Assembly (NCBI GenBank): GCA_949318235.1
Contig: OX439128.1
Span: forward strand, 42,388,136-42,452,135
Source of the DNA: Ecdyonurus torrentis
Lineage: Eukaryota; Arthropoda; Insecta; Ephemeroptera; Heptageniidae
Reading direction: 5' to 3'
Length of the DNA: 64,000 nt
The notes beneath the pieces were generated by a model. That model was not told where the DNA came from and searched no databases. It was given only the letters and a program-made list of their open reading frames with translations. This document shows, one piece after another, positions 29,038-43,486 of the stretch. The number at the start of each line of letters is the position of its first letter. Within the stretch, counting starts at the first letter, position 1. A program made the position numbers and the translations under genes.

Positions 29038-30594
29038 GAATTTGATTGATACTCGGTAATAAGAGTTTTATCGTCTACTATAAAAAATTCAATTTATTTG
29101 ATTGGAAAAATAATTATAATTATATATGCATGACTACTCTGATAAAATAGATTTGATATATTATACGGTAGATTTTTATCTAATATTTTATAGATTTGTA
29201 ATTGTATATTCTAATCAATGTTGTTTTAAATTTGTAATGAATTTCATTTTGTCACAGAACCCAATGCTTTGTAAAGTATATACATATATTTAGTTTTCAT
29301 TTTTTATTATGCTACTGTTTCATCTTTGCATTTTTTTTAATGCTGATATTTATTTTAATCATTCTACAGCATAAATATTCCTGTACAGCACTTAATAATA
29401 GGAATATTAAAGTATTATAACATTTTAAATATTAGTTAATTTTTAACTAGCTTGTGAAGTTCATTTTATTTTTATCATTTTAACGAAGAATAAATATTAA
29501 ATTAGTAGATTGATAAAAATTATTGATTCAACGCAATAAAAATTCTAGTGGAAATAAGTGATATTAGCCCAACCCCATGCACCCTCATATGGGGTTTTTG
29601 GAGCTCAGAGGGGGTCTAGGCCTGGTCTCAATACTGGAATGAAGGGGGTATTTGGAATATATTTATGTTTATTGGGAGGGGGTGGGAGAGATTGTTGTTA
29701 CATACCTTTTTCTTGATCACTTTTGCTGAGGATGACAAAACTAAAAACTATTAACTTACCATCTATTTACTTCACCGTGTAATACCGCAGATACAGATTG
29801 ATTAATAATCTACGTTAATATACTGTATGTTACTATTCATAAACATCGGTAATTTTGTTTTAAAATTACCTTTTGAGAGCCATGTAAAATGTCATTTACC
29901 ATTAATAGTTTTGTTTGATGTATTTATTCATTTATATTTGATCGCAATTATCAGTACAGTACTTGACTTATCAAAAATAACGCTAGAGTTCTCATTCAAT
30001 TATACATTAATCAACTTGCTCTTTTACTGCATTCATTTAAATTTTTTACAAGCAAAACATTTAAAACAATTTTTTACATGAATTACTCGTTAAATAATTT
30101 TTCTCGACCTTTTTCAATAACTCTTTTCAACATTTTTTTTTAGTTCAAAAATATAGAAGTTAAAAAAATTGTTTTCATATATATACAATTTATATTTATT
30201 AAATTTATAAATCTCTTTGAAGTATAAAGATTTAACTTTGCTTTAGTTTTTATATATATAAAAAAAAATTAATTGCATTTTTTTTTAAATACAGTATGTA
30301 AAGCTTGCTAGAATTTTAATTTACATAAAAAATAAATTACATGTTCTGTCAACAACTGATCAGATTTTAAATTGTAACAAACTTTTCCGCTAGGATTAAA
30401 TATTATTATTATTTTTTGTTTATATATTATGTAAAATTAATGCTCATATTTATTTTGTGTAACAAAAAAAAAGAGAAAAAAAAAAAGCAATTTAAACTTA
30501 GTATTTGGCCACATGGGACAATATATTTTTTTCCTGATATTTGTAATGTTGTAAAAAATTCCATTTAGAAATTTAGAAACACAAAAGTTTTTGG
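29038..30594. other. Non-coding spacer with a G-rich patch
   Basis: Mostly AT-rich with no gene recognised. A G-rich patch at 29575-29700 has a small hairpin (ACCCCATG with CATATGGGGT) and repeated GGGGG runs. It could be an old repeat end but matches nothing I know. Confidence 0.6.
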
Positions 30595-30796
<202 letters not shown>

Positions 30797-31424
30797 TGCA
30801 GTACACATTACATACACACACTATATCAATCTTTCAAAAAATGGAAGGTCAACTTTTTTCCTTGGGTTGGGTTGGTCACTTGTTATCAACTCTAATGCAA
30901 TATAAATAATAAAACATTCTTACGTTAGAGTGTGACATAAAAGTTTTCTGGACATTTTATAGAAACATCTTTTACACGGTATTACGTACACATGGGTGAA
31001 TTGTATGTTATATGGTATTGTTCATGGGTATTATGTTGCATTGATGTAACTATCATAAAAAAAACTTCTCTTTGTTATCTTATGCAAATAACATGAATAT
31101 ATTGTATGGATAATCTTTAAATAATTGAATGCAAGTTTTAATATAGAATCCATAGAATAACTATATTGTAGTATAGCTTTTACAAAACGTTAATAATTTA
31201 CAATGAAATTAATACTATTGAATAATTGTATGTTGAGAATTATGTTATTTATTAATGTTATTTTTAACAAAATTATTGTGCACTGTGTATATTTATAATA
31301 CGACAAAAATTTTGCATTGAAGGTTGAAAATCAGGCAATTTAGCTAAAATTTGTAATCTTTTTTTTTTTTTTTTTTTTTTTTGCATAATGATACCGATAA
31401 CACAATTTTACATAAGTGGAAACA
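30797..31424. other. AT-rich non-coding spacer
   Basis: Nothing recognised. A run of 24 T lies at 31359-31382. Confidence 0.65.
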
Positions 31425-31650
31425 ATAATAAGATAACAATATAAAAAGTAGGGGTCACCAAGCAAAACACAAAAATTATACATATTTTTTCCTTTATTTG
31501 ATGGTCACATGTTCTAACAATTCTGCTAAACCTATCTGTTACATTTGACCGTTAAAGAACATAAAAAAGTAAGGGGGTCAACTTTTAAATTTCAGAAATA
31601 CAAGTCTTCTAATTACAATTCTAATTGAATGAAGTAATCTTTGAGATATC
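31425..31650. repeat. Possible partial relative of the 7.9-8.3 kb element
   Basis: The block at about 31435-31465 (AACAATATAAAAAGTAGGGG then GTCACCAAGCAAA) resembles the middle of the 7929-8267 element around its G12 run. Similarity outside it is weak and limited to short pieces such as TTTGAGATAT. A second related piece, AAGTAAGGGGGTCAAC, follows at 31568-31583. It may be a heavily decayed copy or a convergent G-rich match. Confidence 0.3.
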
Positions 31651-32432
31651 CTCCAAGTCAAGCATTTTGAAGTTACGATTAATAAAGAATACAGATTAAG
31701 AAATATGTAAATACACATCCTTACTTTCTATGAGAGTGGTCATGCATTCATATAAAAGCAGTCGACACCATATTTGAACACTAAATAACATGAGCAAGTG
31801 AGAGAAAATGACACATTTTTTCAGTTTTAAAATACTTTGCAGTATTTTTGAGGGCATTAATACTGTTAGAGTTTCAAGTAAAAAAAAAAAAAATAAATAA
31901 CTGGAAAGAAAACAAATTAAATAAAATACATGCAAACTGACGTTTGTCTTAAATGATAAGCAATGTTATTCATTGCTCCAGTATGGCGTCGAAGCGCAGT
32001 TCCTCGCATTTTCATGCAACTATGCCCAGTACAACATAACGTAAGAAAGAACGTAATTAATTACTTGTTAACCATAATTCACAACCTAAAACTATTGATT
32101 TAAATAAAATAATTTCTAAATATTTTTCTTTTGAGTAGGTAATTTGAAAAAAAAAAAAAAATACATATATATAAATTAAAATATTCTTAGCTAAAAAGTA
32201 GGAAAAATATTACTTAATGTGGGAGGCGGTTTGTCTAAGTTGTCTAAGATACATAAATCAAAATTCGGGTTTAATATTTCTGTTGGCCAAATTTGCAATC
32301 AAAATTCTATGACGTAATTATGAAGGAGATTATGAAATTAACTTACAGTATAGAGAAGCTTAAAGCAACTAAATAACTATATAACTGAAATAATAATAAT
32401 AAAAAAATATATATATATTTGATATCTGAAAC
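31651..32432. other. AT-rich non-coding spacer
   Basis: Nothing recognised. A GC-richer patch lies at 31975-32045. Confidence 0.65.
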
Positions 32433-32737
32433 ATAAAGGCGTAGAACACCTTGAACAAAAAAGTTGCGTAATATCATAACATAACAAACCTGAAAATCAA
32501 CGTTGATTTGGCCGGAGTCATTGATTTCTAATTTATTTCCATTCACAAACTGCCGCTGCCGGTCACTGACGTTTACTTGCGCGTGGACCAGGCGAGCTGT
32601 GACGTCAGTGACCGGCAGTGGCATTTTGTGAATGGAAAATAAATTAGAAATCAATGACTCCGGCCAAATCAACGTTGATTTTCTGGTTTGTTAGGATATT
32701 ACGCAACTTTTTTGTTCAAGGTGTTCTACGCCTTTAA
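32433..32737. mobile_element. Large foldback (MITE-like) element, about 300 bp
   Basis: Arms of about 135 bp (about 32435-32572 and 32602-32735) are almost exact reverse complements, separated by only about 29 bp. The ends read AAAGGCGTAGAACACC and GGTGTTCTACGCCTTT. The flanks are ATAA on the left and TTAA on the right, consistent with a decayed TTAA target duplication. The inner arms carry GGTCACTGACGT and its complement ACGTCAGTGACC, so the stem holds a TGACGTCA-type site. The segment is GC-richer than its surroundings. The frame running through it on the minus strand reads across the palindrome and shows no known domain. Confidence 0.75.
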
Positions 32738-33366
32738 GCTGAAAAATCCTACATGATGTAAAATATACTTCAAAAAACATTTTCCCCTTGTTTCTCACTC
32801 TATACCAAAATATATTTTGATAAAAAAAAAAAAAAAAAAAAAAAAAAAGCTTTCATAAATTTTCCACTTTTTTGACCATACACATCTCTTTGGCATCACA
32901 TAAAGAGGCAAACAACTCTAAATGAAGTGGCTCTATCATTATCAAAACCAAAATTACTACATAAATAATAGGGAAATAAAGGTCTTTGAAATGTATTGAA
33001 GTTATATAGTTCCCTTCAATCATGCTCTATGAAGTGTGTACTTGAAATTTATCAAAGTACCTACTTCACTCTGAGGCTACGATATATTGAAAAAGGTTAT
33101 ATATAGTATATATATAGTACAATATATTGGAGGAGAGATACGTATACCCTCATTCACCTTATCAATTTATTTTCATGATGTCCTTTTTTTATATTATGTT
33201 ATACAGAATGTTTTAAAATTCAATATCTATACTAAATGACTTTTTTTAGAAATATAATCATGGATCATGTACATATATTTTTTTTTGTCAACAGATAAGT
33301 GATTTATTAAAAATTAGATGCATTAGTACTTATTTTAGCTCCTTGTTTAATTTTTTTTCATATTCA

Positions 33367-33418
<52 letters not shown>

Positions 33419-34730
33419 GTTTGCCAAATAAATTTCTGGTCAAAATAATATAAATTCAAGTAAAAATTATAATACTAAAGAAAATTAATTTCAAACATTA
33501 CAGAAGACATGAATTTTCAAACATACTGTACACTCTTGTGATATTCCAAACAAAGCACTTAAGGCTGGTTTACCATACTAGTGAATGATGCAATATTCTA
33601 AAGTAATAGCATATGGATATGAGGGAAAAAGGTAATGTATATAAGGAGGAACTGAAAATGTATTACATACCGCAGTAAAGTGAAAATATAGGATGAAAAA
33701 GAAAAGTCCAGCTCAAAAATATACATAATTTATTTTCTGCTTTATTTTTTCACGCCATTACTTTTTTATTATAGTATCATAATATTCTTGACCAATATAT
33801 CTTTTTCTTTCTTTTTTTTTTCAAAAGAAAATGATGTATTTCACCTCATTTTTATAGTTTTCTTATTTTCCTTACCCCAAGGGAATAAAAAATATACAAC
33901 AGCAGAAAAAACAACAATTGTTATTGTTATATTTCAAAGTCGAGTATTGACTGAAAATGCTGGGTTATAAAGAATGTAGCTCTAAAGTTTCATTATATAC
34001 GTAACTTTGAACGCTTGTCAATAAAATTTCACAGCGAAAAAAATAGACAGAATTTAACCAAAAACTGAAGCCCAAAATATATAAAGAGGGAATTTATTTT
34101 TCTTTGTAATCAGCATAAACTTTAGAATTTTTATATTTTTATACATAAAACATAAAAATAAATAAATAAATTTATAAATAAAGCTAATATTTTAGCTATA
34201 CGAAATATTGAATCATGATGACACAATTTAAATACAAATTGTAATTTTATACATAAATATCGTTTTCTTTTTTTTGTTTTATTTGTATGTTGTAAATAGT
34301 ATTGACAATCATTTCTACATTGTCATTTGTGGCACCTAAACTAATAAATTTAATTGTGTTCATAAATGTTGAATGAAAGAAATGAATAAAGAATTTTGAA
34401 TTGAAATGAATATAATAAGTACACGTTGAAAGAAAAATGTGAGTGCATATATTTTTTAAATCAAATTAATGATGAAACAAATTTTGGGAACAATTTTGTA
34501 AATTCTGCAATTTTAATCAAAAATATTAATTATTATTATAAGTAGTATTAAAATAGGTATTTAATAAGTATTAATTATAAGTACTCATTAAAATTAATTT
34601 ATTAAATTTAATGATCAAGTAAAGAATTATAACACCAGAATTTCAAATCAAGGTTATCTTGGAAAACAAGACTGTAAATTTTTACCAAAAATCGATAATG
34701 GTAGTAACAAATATTAGCAATGATAAGAAA

Positions 34731-34734
<4 letters not shown>
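32738..34734. other. AT-rich non-coding spacer
   Basis: No gene was recognised. It includes a run of 27 A at 32822-32848 and a TA array at 33372-33415. Confidence 0.65.

Positions 34735-34785
<51 letters not shown>
34735..34785. repeat. (GA)n microsatellite, about 50 bp
   Basis: A pure GA array. Confidence 0.97.
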
Positions 34786-34786
<1 letters not shown>

Positions 34787-35733
34787 GTAGATAGAGAGAG
34801 ATATTTTTGTTTGTAAAAAAAATCATATTTGAAATATATTTACACGTTTATATTTTTGAATCTTACTTTAAAAATAAGTGTCTTAATAATAATGCCCTCT
34901 TTTTTATATCTGTATGATAGAGTTACCAAGTATGTAATAAATTTATATTTTTAAATTAACGTATTATTAATTTCATTGATTATTTTAAAATCATTTTACG
35001 TTTTCTTACTACTTTTAATGCAAGCAAATTAAATTTAAAAATACAGAAAGCTTGCATAGCATAAATATTTTTTAATATTTTATACACTGTACAAAAGAAA
35101 AAAAAATACACGCAAAGCTTCTCTTTATTCATTTCAAATTAGCACTAAGACCACAAGCTTAAAAGTGAACCTCTTAAAATGTTGAATTATTGGGCTTCTG
35201 CTTTTTTTTTTTTTTTTTTTTTTATGTATATAAAATAACTTATGAACTCTCTATTATATAATAATATTCTCTAAAGTATCAAGTAATATAAAATTTCAAA
35301 GCATGTATATAGTAGGAAAACCACTAAATCGACTATAAACTGTGGAAAACTTTCTCATACTCCACCGTATTAAAAGACAGTGTTTTCATATCACCATTTT
35401 TTTTTTACATATAATATTGTTAATAATCTAGTGGTTTTAAACACCAATATATCATAACATTACGATGTTCTACCATATGACATAATATTATTTCAATAGC
35501 AGTAAAAAAAAAAAAAAAAAAAAAAAAATGTTATAGTAGTGTTTCACTTTTTTCTATGATATTATATTTGATATTTTTGTATGGTATTCTTGTGTGAAAG
35601 GTTCGATCTTGCAAATGGATTATCATGTTCTCTTTCAGCACTTTACCCCATGCATCTTATTACCCATGGTGCCTGGCTGCCTGCCTGGCTGCCAACCTCT
35701 ATTCCATTTTCAATTTATCCACAATTTCATTCT

Positions 35734-35769
<36 letters not shown>

Positions 35770-37706
35770 ACGTTCACTTGTTCTTGTCGATATTCAACAT
35801 TTTAACCTTAAACATTTTTCTACCCTCGTCTAACCACCTTATTTCCTTAAGCAATAATAATCCTATATAGAAGATACGTTTTTTATGTAATATATTGAAT
35901 GTATATTTTTAAATTACAATTTTAAACTAAAACAATAGATAAAGAAAATTTGCATTGCTTTTTATTATTATTATTCTTGTTCTTTCTTTCTTTTTTTTCT
36001 TTTTTTTTTTTTTCGTTTTCCAATTTAAACAAAATCTTATATTACTTGTAACAATAGATTTTCTTCCGTGACTTTTTTTTTCTTTTCTTTGTTCTATATA
36101 TCTCTGAAGATAATTGAAAAATAAAATTGACATTGTCCTTACTAAAAATAGATAAAGAAATGTCTGGTTTCTTAAATTTATTCTTATACAAAATGTCGAA
36201 TTCAAATATCTGAAACAGCGTGTTCATTTGTTTAAAAATATTGGTTTTTAAATGTATTATCTTACCTTGTCATGAATGTAGAATTAACGTGGTAGTTTTT
36301 TTTTCTCTTTTGCTGTCACTTTGAAACACCTGATAGTTTTTCATTAAGTTTAACACAAATCTATACAGAGATAAACTTAAGTTCAATAAATTATTGTATT
36401 TTTCTTTATAATGCAAAATTTAAATATAAAATAAAGTAAATAATAATTTAAGAAATGAAATGTTTACCGATAATTAAAATAGGCAATAAATTTATGTTAG
36501 TAAATTTCTACTTGTCTCTAAAACATTCATTATTATTTTATTTTTATTTGCTTGCAATACTGAATTTCCCACTTTGAATAACCATAAATTATACCATCAT
36601 GATATATGAGTTTTTTTTTTTAATTATTATTATTATTTTTTTTTTATTATATATTTTTTATTTAGGTAAAGTTTGCATTTAAAATTACGCCCAGCGGGTT
36701 GCCTACCTACGCAGGATACATATGACCCTATGGTGTAACCGCTATGGTTGTGTTAACTTTACGAAAAGTGGTAAATGTTGGGCTAACTTAAAAACGGGCA
36801 TTCCTCATCTTTCTTGATGGTTTGAAACACACGTTGAATTCACTTAAATTAATAATTTATAATTAAAATAAGCACAAATATATAATACATATTTTCTATA
36901 AAGTATGCAAGATCCAAAAGTATAAAACTTTTATTAATCTAGTCGTCCAGGCTACCATTTTATTTAAAATAATATAAAACAAACTGGAATATATATAAAA
37001 AAATATAATATATTAAAAGCTCTTTTAAAAATTGAAATTTTAAAAAGAACATTTTTTCTTTAAAATATTATAAAAAGGTATATCATAAAGAGACTTTTAT
37101 TCTAATTTTTGTTGTTTTTAAATAAAAAATTCAACATATTACAGTTTTTTTTTTGTTAATTTTATTCAGAATATGAAATTATTTTAAAATTTAGAAAATA
37201 TGTTAATTTTCATCTTTTTTTTTTAAGTATATGATATACAGAGGTAAAATTTACATGTATTTCATTAAATATTATTCTATATATGTTAGAGAACTAAGGT
37301 AAAGCCACCACATTACGTATACAAAAACCACCTACCTTTCTACATTCAATTTTAATTTAGTCTTAAGTGTGTCTAGCTTAAAAATGTATTACATTAGTTT
37401 GAGCATATAGACGTACATAAAATTATGAAAATAAAGCTTAAAGAAGAGTATCATGGGAGTTTACTATGAAAAAAAAAATCACATACAAAGATATATTATA
37501 TACAATACATATATTATATATAATATACATAAATATAATTCAAAAACATATTAAATTGTATAACTCAGCAGTGTGTGATTATTAATAATTGATTAGTTTA
37601 GTTGCTGTAGGTGTCGTAAAACTAGATTGGTTTGATAGGGGAGTGAGTGTTTTTGTGTGTTCTAGTGTAGGAATAGAAAGAGGAAGGGAGGATTATATGG
37701 GGTTGA
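34786..37706. other. Non-coding spacer with short simple repeats
   Basis: No gene was recognised. It holds T runs at 35202-35223 and 35993-36013, a run of 25 A at 35504-35528, and a CT array at 35735-35767. Two GC-richer patches of unknown nature lie at 35585-35730 and 36685-36790; the first includes a tandem CTGGCTGCCTGC-like motif. Confidence 0.6.
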
Positions 37707-37730
37707 AAGAGAGAGAGAGAGAGAGAGAGG
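37707..37730. repeat. (GA)n microsatellite, short
   Basis: A GA array within a purine-rich stretch (37660-37770) that is GC-richer than its surroundings. A CT array follows about 110 bp later. Confidence 0.9.
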
Positions 37731-37840
37731 AAGAGAGAAATAGAGGGTGAGGAGTATGAGGGAGTAAAAGTGATGAGCCTCGACACACGTTCTCTATTCT
37801 ATACGTGTGTTGACTTTAAAATGGGATTTTCAAACTGATA

Positions 37841-37843
<3 letters not shown>

Positions 37844-37906
<63 letters not shown>
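37844..37906. repeat. (CT)n microsatellite, about 63 bp
   Basis: A pure CT array. Together with the GA run at 37707 it forms an inverted GA/CT pair about 115 bp apart, which could fold back on a single strand. Confidence 0.97.
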
Positions 37907-39616
<1,710 letters not shown>

Positions 39617-39695
39617 CTCAACTTAGTTTTCTGTAAGTACCAAAATTTCAAACTTTCGATACGTTTTGAGGTTCTAATCTTTTGAATAAACTGCG

Positions 39696-39901
39696 TTAAA
39701 TAATGAGCGCTTATGTTTACTCAAAAAAGAGTAAAAGGAAGTGACCGGAAAAGGAAACCAAGTGACGGTAAAATTTGGAGAAAAGCTGGTGCCAGCAGCA
39801 AGCTAGGCCTGAGCTACCTGTCACTTTTACCATCACGTGGTTTCCTCTTCTGGCACTTCCTTTTCCGCATTTTGAGTAAACAGAAGCAGTCAATTTACTT
39901 A
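39696..39901. mobile_element. Foldback (MITE-like) element, about 205 bp
   Basis: Arms at about 39696-39773 and 39825-39901 are imperfect reverse complements. The best-matching core is TGTTTACTCAAAA at 39714 against TTTTGAGTAAACA ending at 39881. The match continues through AAGGAAGTG, AGGAAACCA and GTGACGGTAAAA with their complements. The loop of about 50 bp is GC-richer. A short plus-strand frame through it has no known domain. It is likely a non-autonomous transposon; the outermost boundary and target duplication are uncertain. Confidence 0.65.
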
Positions 39902-40393
39902 TGAAATAGATTTTAGTCTACAAAATAAGTACTCTGAAGCTGATAGCGTGTTTATTTACACAATTGTATGATCTTCTAGTACACATGGAAGAGTTTAGGT
40001 GACCGACTGATATCTCGCAAACTAGACGGTTGTGAATTATAATAACAACACAAAGTAAAGAAGAAATGTTACTTAAAAGTTTAGTTACGTCAAACATGTA
40101 AAAACACGTTAAAATATTTAAGTTATTCCACTTTCAAGATAACATGTAAATGTGGATATTCAAATTTAAGCGGTAAATTTTAGTCTAATTAGAAACTTTT
40201 TCAAAATTAAAAATATTATTAAAACTTTTTTCGGCAAAAAAATATGTAATTTAAATTTACTCGATTTTATTTGAAAATTATAGTGTCTGTTTTCTAGGAA
40301 ATAAATAATGTAAAAAAAATTATTGTGAAAATATAGTTCTTCTTTTAATGATTTCCGGTCCAGGTCGGGCACTTTCTACGTTAATTAAGTATA

Positions 40394-40473
<80 letters not shown>

Positions 40474-42684
40474 GTTCTATGTTCAAAATTGTTTCATTAG
40501 AAGAATCGATAGAGAAATACACTCTGAAATTTATAGCAACTCTATAATTAACTATAGTACCATATATATTATCAAATAGTATAAAGAATAATTTTCAATG
40601 TAGTACAAACAGCAAATAAAATGATCCAATATATTGTTATGAATATTACATCACAAATACAACTAAAACTAACTTTTAATGACTTTGTATATATAAAACA
40701 AGACTAGCAAAATTTAATATGGAGAACAATATGTTTCACATTATAATATAATCATAATGAACTTTTATATCGTAATATAAAAATATTTTTAAATTATCTA
40801 TTTTCAAAGTTTACAAAACAACAATTTTAATTAAAAAACTACAACTATATCATGTATAAATATAATACATAAAACAAAATGATTTATTAGAAAAAAAAAA
40901 GTTCAATTAGTAAAAACTAGGGCAAGCCAATAGAAGTGATATTGAACAAAAGGATTGAAATGCATTGGAGTGAATATTACACCGCTTGGTTATTTGCCTC
41001 GAGGCTCTAGTATATAGCAAAGTTCGCTTACTTCTTCTGCAATAAAGCTCATTGCTTTTCCACTGTCCGAGTGAGTGGAGAGAAGAGTATAGACGAGAAA
41101 TACACAAAATAGGTTTTCAACTTGTAGGAGGTACAAGAACAAGTAAATCGCAAACTTTTGCATATAGTTTAAGTCATAGCTATATTAACTTACGTCACAA
41201 ATAAGTATTAACTTTTTAACATGATTTTTTTTTATTAAATCATATATAATAAATGAATCCATTAATATATACAACATAGACTTATCGATATAGGTTCTTA
41301 ATATACGTTTATGAGCCGGTCTAAACCTAAATATACAGCCCAGCATTCACTATGGCAGTCTAGAGAAACTGTGGAAATTTCTAGTCAGGTTGAAATAGTT
41401 GTTGTTGATGTTGTTGTTGTTGTTGTGGCTTTAGCTGCTGACATTATTGATTTAAAAGTTTTCTTGTCGTGAAACAAACTCAGAGCTATCAATGTTGATA
41501 AAAGTTTCTTTTAGTATTTGAAAAAAAAAATACACGTAAGTTCTGATCATTTTGAAAGTCCATTTCAAATTACATATATCATAATAACATTTTTTTAAAC
41601 AATATATTAAAATGAGAAACAAATAAATTTTTAATTAAAGAAAGTAGTAATAAAAATTTATCTTATACACATGAAAGAATAAATATTTAATCAAAGAAAA
41701 ATACCCCTACGTATAGGTAGCCCTTGGTTTCATTTGTAATTACATGAGAAAAAAGAATTAGAGGAAAGATTACCAAACTCTTTAGATAAACGTAATACTA
41801 TTGTGACATGAAATAAAATTATAATGTATGTTTGGTTCTCATCACTGACAATAGTTGTATGTTCATCCAAGTGAATACTTTTTGTTGTGATGTTGCACTG
41901 TAAGTAAGTAAAGTATATAAAAGCAGACCAACAGGAGGACTAAGCTAACATCAGCTTAGAGATTGCATTCCCTCTCTTTCTATACGTATATAAGACCCTT
42001 AGACATATATATACATACACAGTTATATGGAATCCGGCAAAGTTTAATGTAGCTCGTTTTCCTCGCGGATGTTATCTGATCTTAGATCCTCTTACCCCCT
42101 ATATGCAAGACATTCAATGTGACAAAGTAACAAAGTATCCTTATTACAAAATGTGAAAAAGAAAGAGAGAAAAAGTCATGGACAATATTGCCCTCTATAT
42201 TACGTGTAGAGAAATATATACCTTAGACAAAATTAAAACTTGATATTGCTTGTTTTTATAGCTGGGGTGGTTTGTAATTTCAACCTTATATAAACAAAAC
42301 CGTCACTATGTTTTGGTGTTTTATTTTTATATTTTTGTACAAAGAAAAGGTAACAAAATAACGTTAGGTTGAAATTTGAAATACTGTAGAGTAGAATACA
42401 TGAAAATGTTTAGTTCATTTGTCATGTATATTTATGTAATAATATATTTTATACAATGTTATATTATTTTATTATTTCTCCTATTTTACTGTACACATGA
42501 TGGTAAAAAAAACACGATTTTTATTCATATCTTATGAGATGGTAAAATGTGGCTTGGTCCAACCATAAACCTTGTTTTTTTTTATCCAAATTAAATAAAT
42601 TACAACTTAAAATTGTAAATATTATGAAATTAAGCAGCTACTTTCATTTATTATATTTGTGTGTAAAGATATGTATAGTAATAC
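39902..42684. other. AT-rich non-coding spacer with short repeats
   Basis: No gene was recognised. It contains a TA array at 40399-40471, a short imperfect GTT array at 41397-41427, and GC-richer patches at 40920-41110 and 41930-42130 with no identifiable feature. Confidence 0.6.
40399..40471. repeat. (TA)n microsatellite, about 72 bp
   Basis: A pure TA array. Confidence 0.97.
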
Positions 42685-43028
42685 TTAAAGGAACCGTCCA
42701 GACCATACAACATGTTTTTTTAATTTATTAAACACAAAAAAGGATTTTCAAAAATATAATTATTTTGTCTAAGAACCTAATTTTGACTCCCTAAACGTTT
42801 AATCAAATGTTCAGCTTATGCAACCCGCACAACTTTTTCTATTAAATGTGGACAATCCTGACGTCAGATATGTTAAAAATTTGTGCATTTTGCCTACTTT
42901 ATAACTTTTTCACGCTCTCTTACGAGGTTACATTTGAGGAATAGTAAAAATTGAATTTGATTTTGGGTGTCCTATTTTGTATTTAATGAATTAAAAAGGC
43001 ATGTTGTTAGGTCTGGACAGTCACTATA
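42685..43028 (-). mobile_element. TTAA-type MITE, copy 2 (inverted relative of 15684-16017)
   Basis: A 344-bp segment with TTAA at its left end (42685-42688) and ATAA at its right end (43025-43028). The left terminal repeat AGGAACCGTCCAGACC with ACAACATG matches the reverse complement of the right end, GACTGTCCAGACC with ACAACATG. The interior is the diverged reverse complement of 15684-16017; compare TTATGCAACCCGCACAA at about 42817 and the CTGACGTCAG core near 42860. No frame encodes a transposase. Having two family members 27 kb apart in opposite orientation supports mobility. Confidence 0.7.
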
Positions 43029-43240
43029 ATTGCTTCATGGAAATCTAAAAAGTCAAATTTTGAGCTTTCAAAGGTTGAACGGATACAATTATAAATATGA
43101 TTATAATCTATTACATTAACATATCCTTCAAATATGTATTTTGTCTAGTGAGATATAAAGAATCATTATAATTTGCAAAGTTTAATGTATCAACACCAGA
43201 TGTCAGAATGTGACATTGAAAGTTACAGTTGTTACTGTAA

Positions 43241-43243
<3 letters not shown>
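43029..43243. other. AT-rich non-coding spacer
   Basis: Nothing recognised. Confidence 0.65.
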
Positions 43244-43337
<94 letters not shown>

Positions 43338-43340
43338 ATT

Positions 43341-43418
<78 letters not shown>

Positions 43419-43421
43419 ATT

Positions 43422-43485
<64 letters not shown>

Positions 43486-43486
43486 G
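43244..43486. repeat. (CT)n array with an internal 81-bp duplication
   Basis: A CT array of about 240 bp. Two marker blocks, TTTATTTC followed by a CT run and CGCTC, occur at 43335 and again at 43416, exactly 81 bp apart. This shows that part of the array was duplicated as a unit. Confidence 0.97.

Noticed and set aside
29575..29700. A G-rich patch as a possible gene promoter or CpG island
   Set aside because: Few CpG steps, no open frame or exon nearby, and no promoter motif that stands out from background.
32343..32672. A 109-codon minus-strand frame
   Set aside because: It reads through the foldback element, and its middle is encoded by the palindrome arms. No known domain was seen.
41540..41565. 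GATCATTTTGAAAG, resembling the bantam microRNA
   Set aside because: The 5' seed region is not intact (TGATC instead of TGAGATC), and the flanks do not supply the complementary arm of a precursor hairpin.
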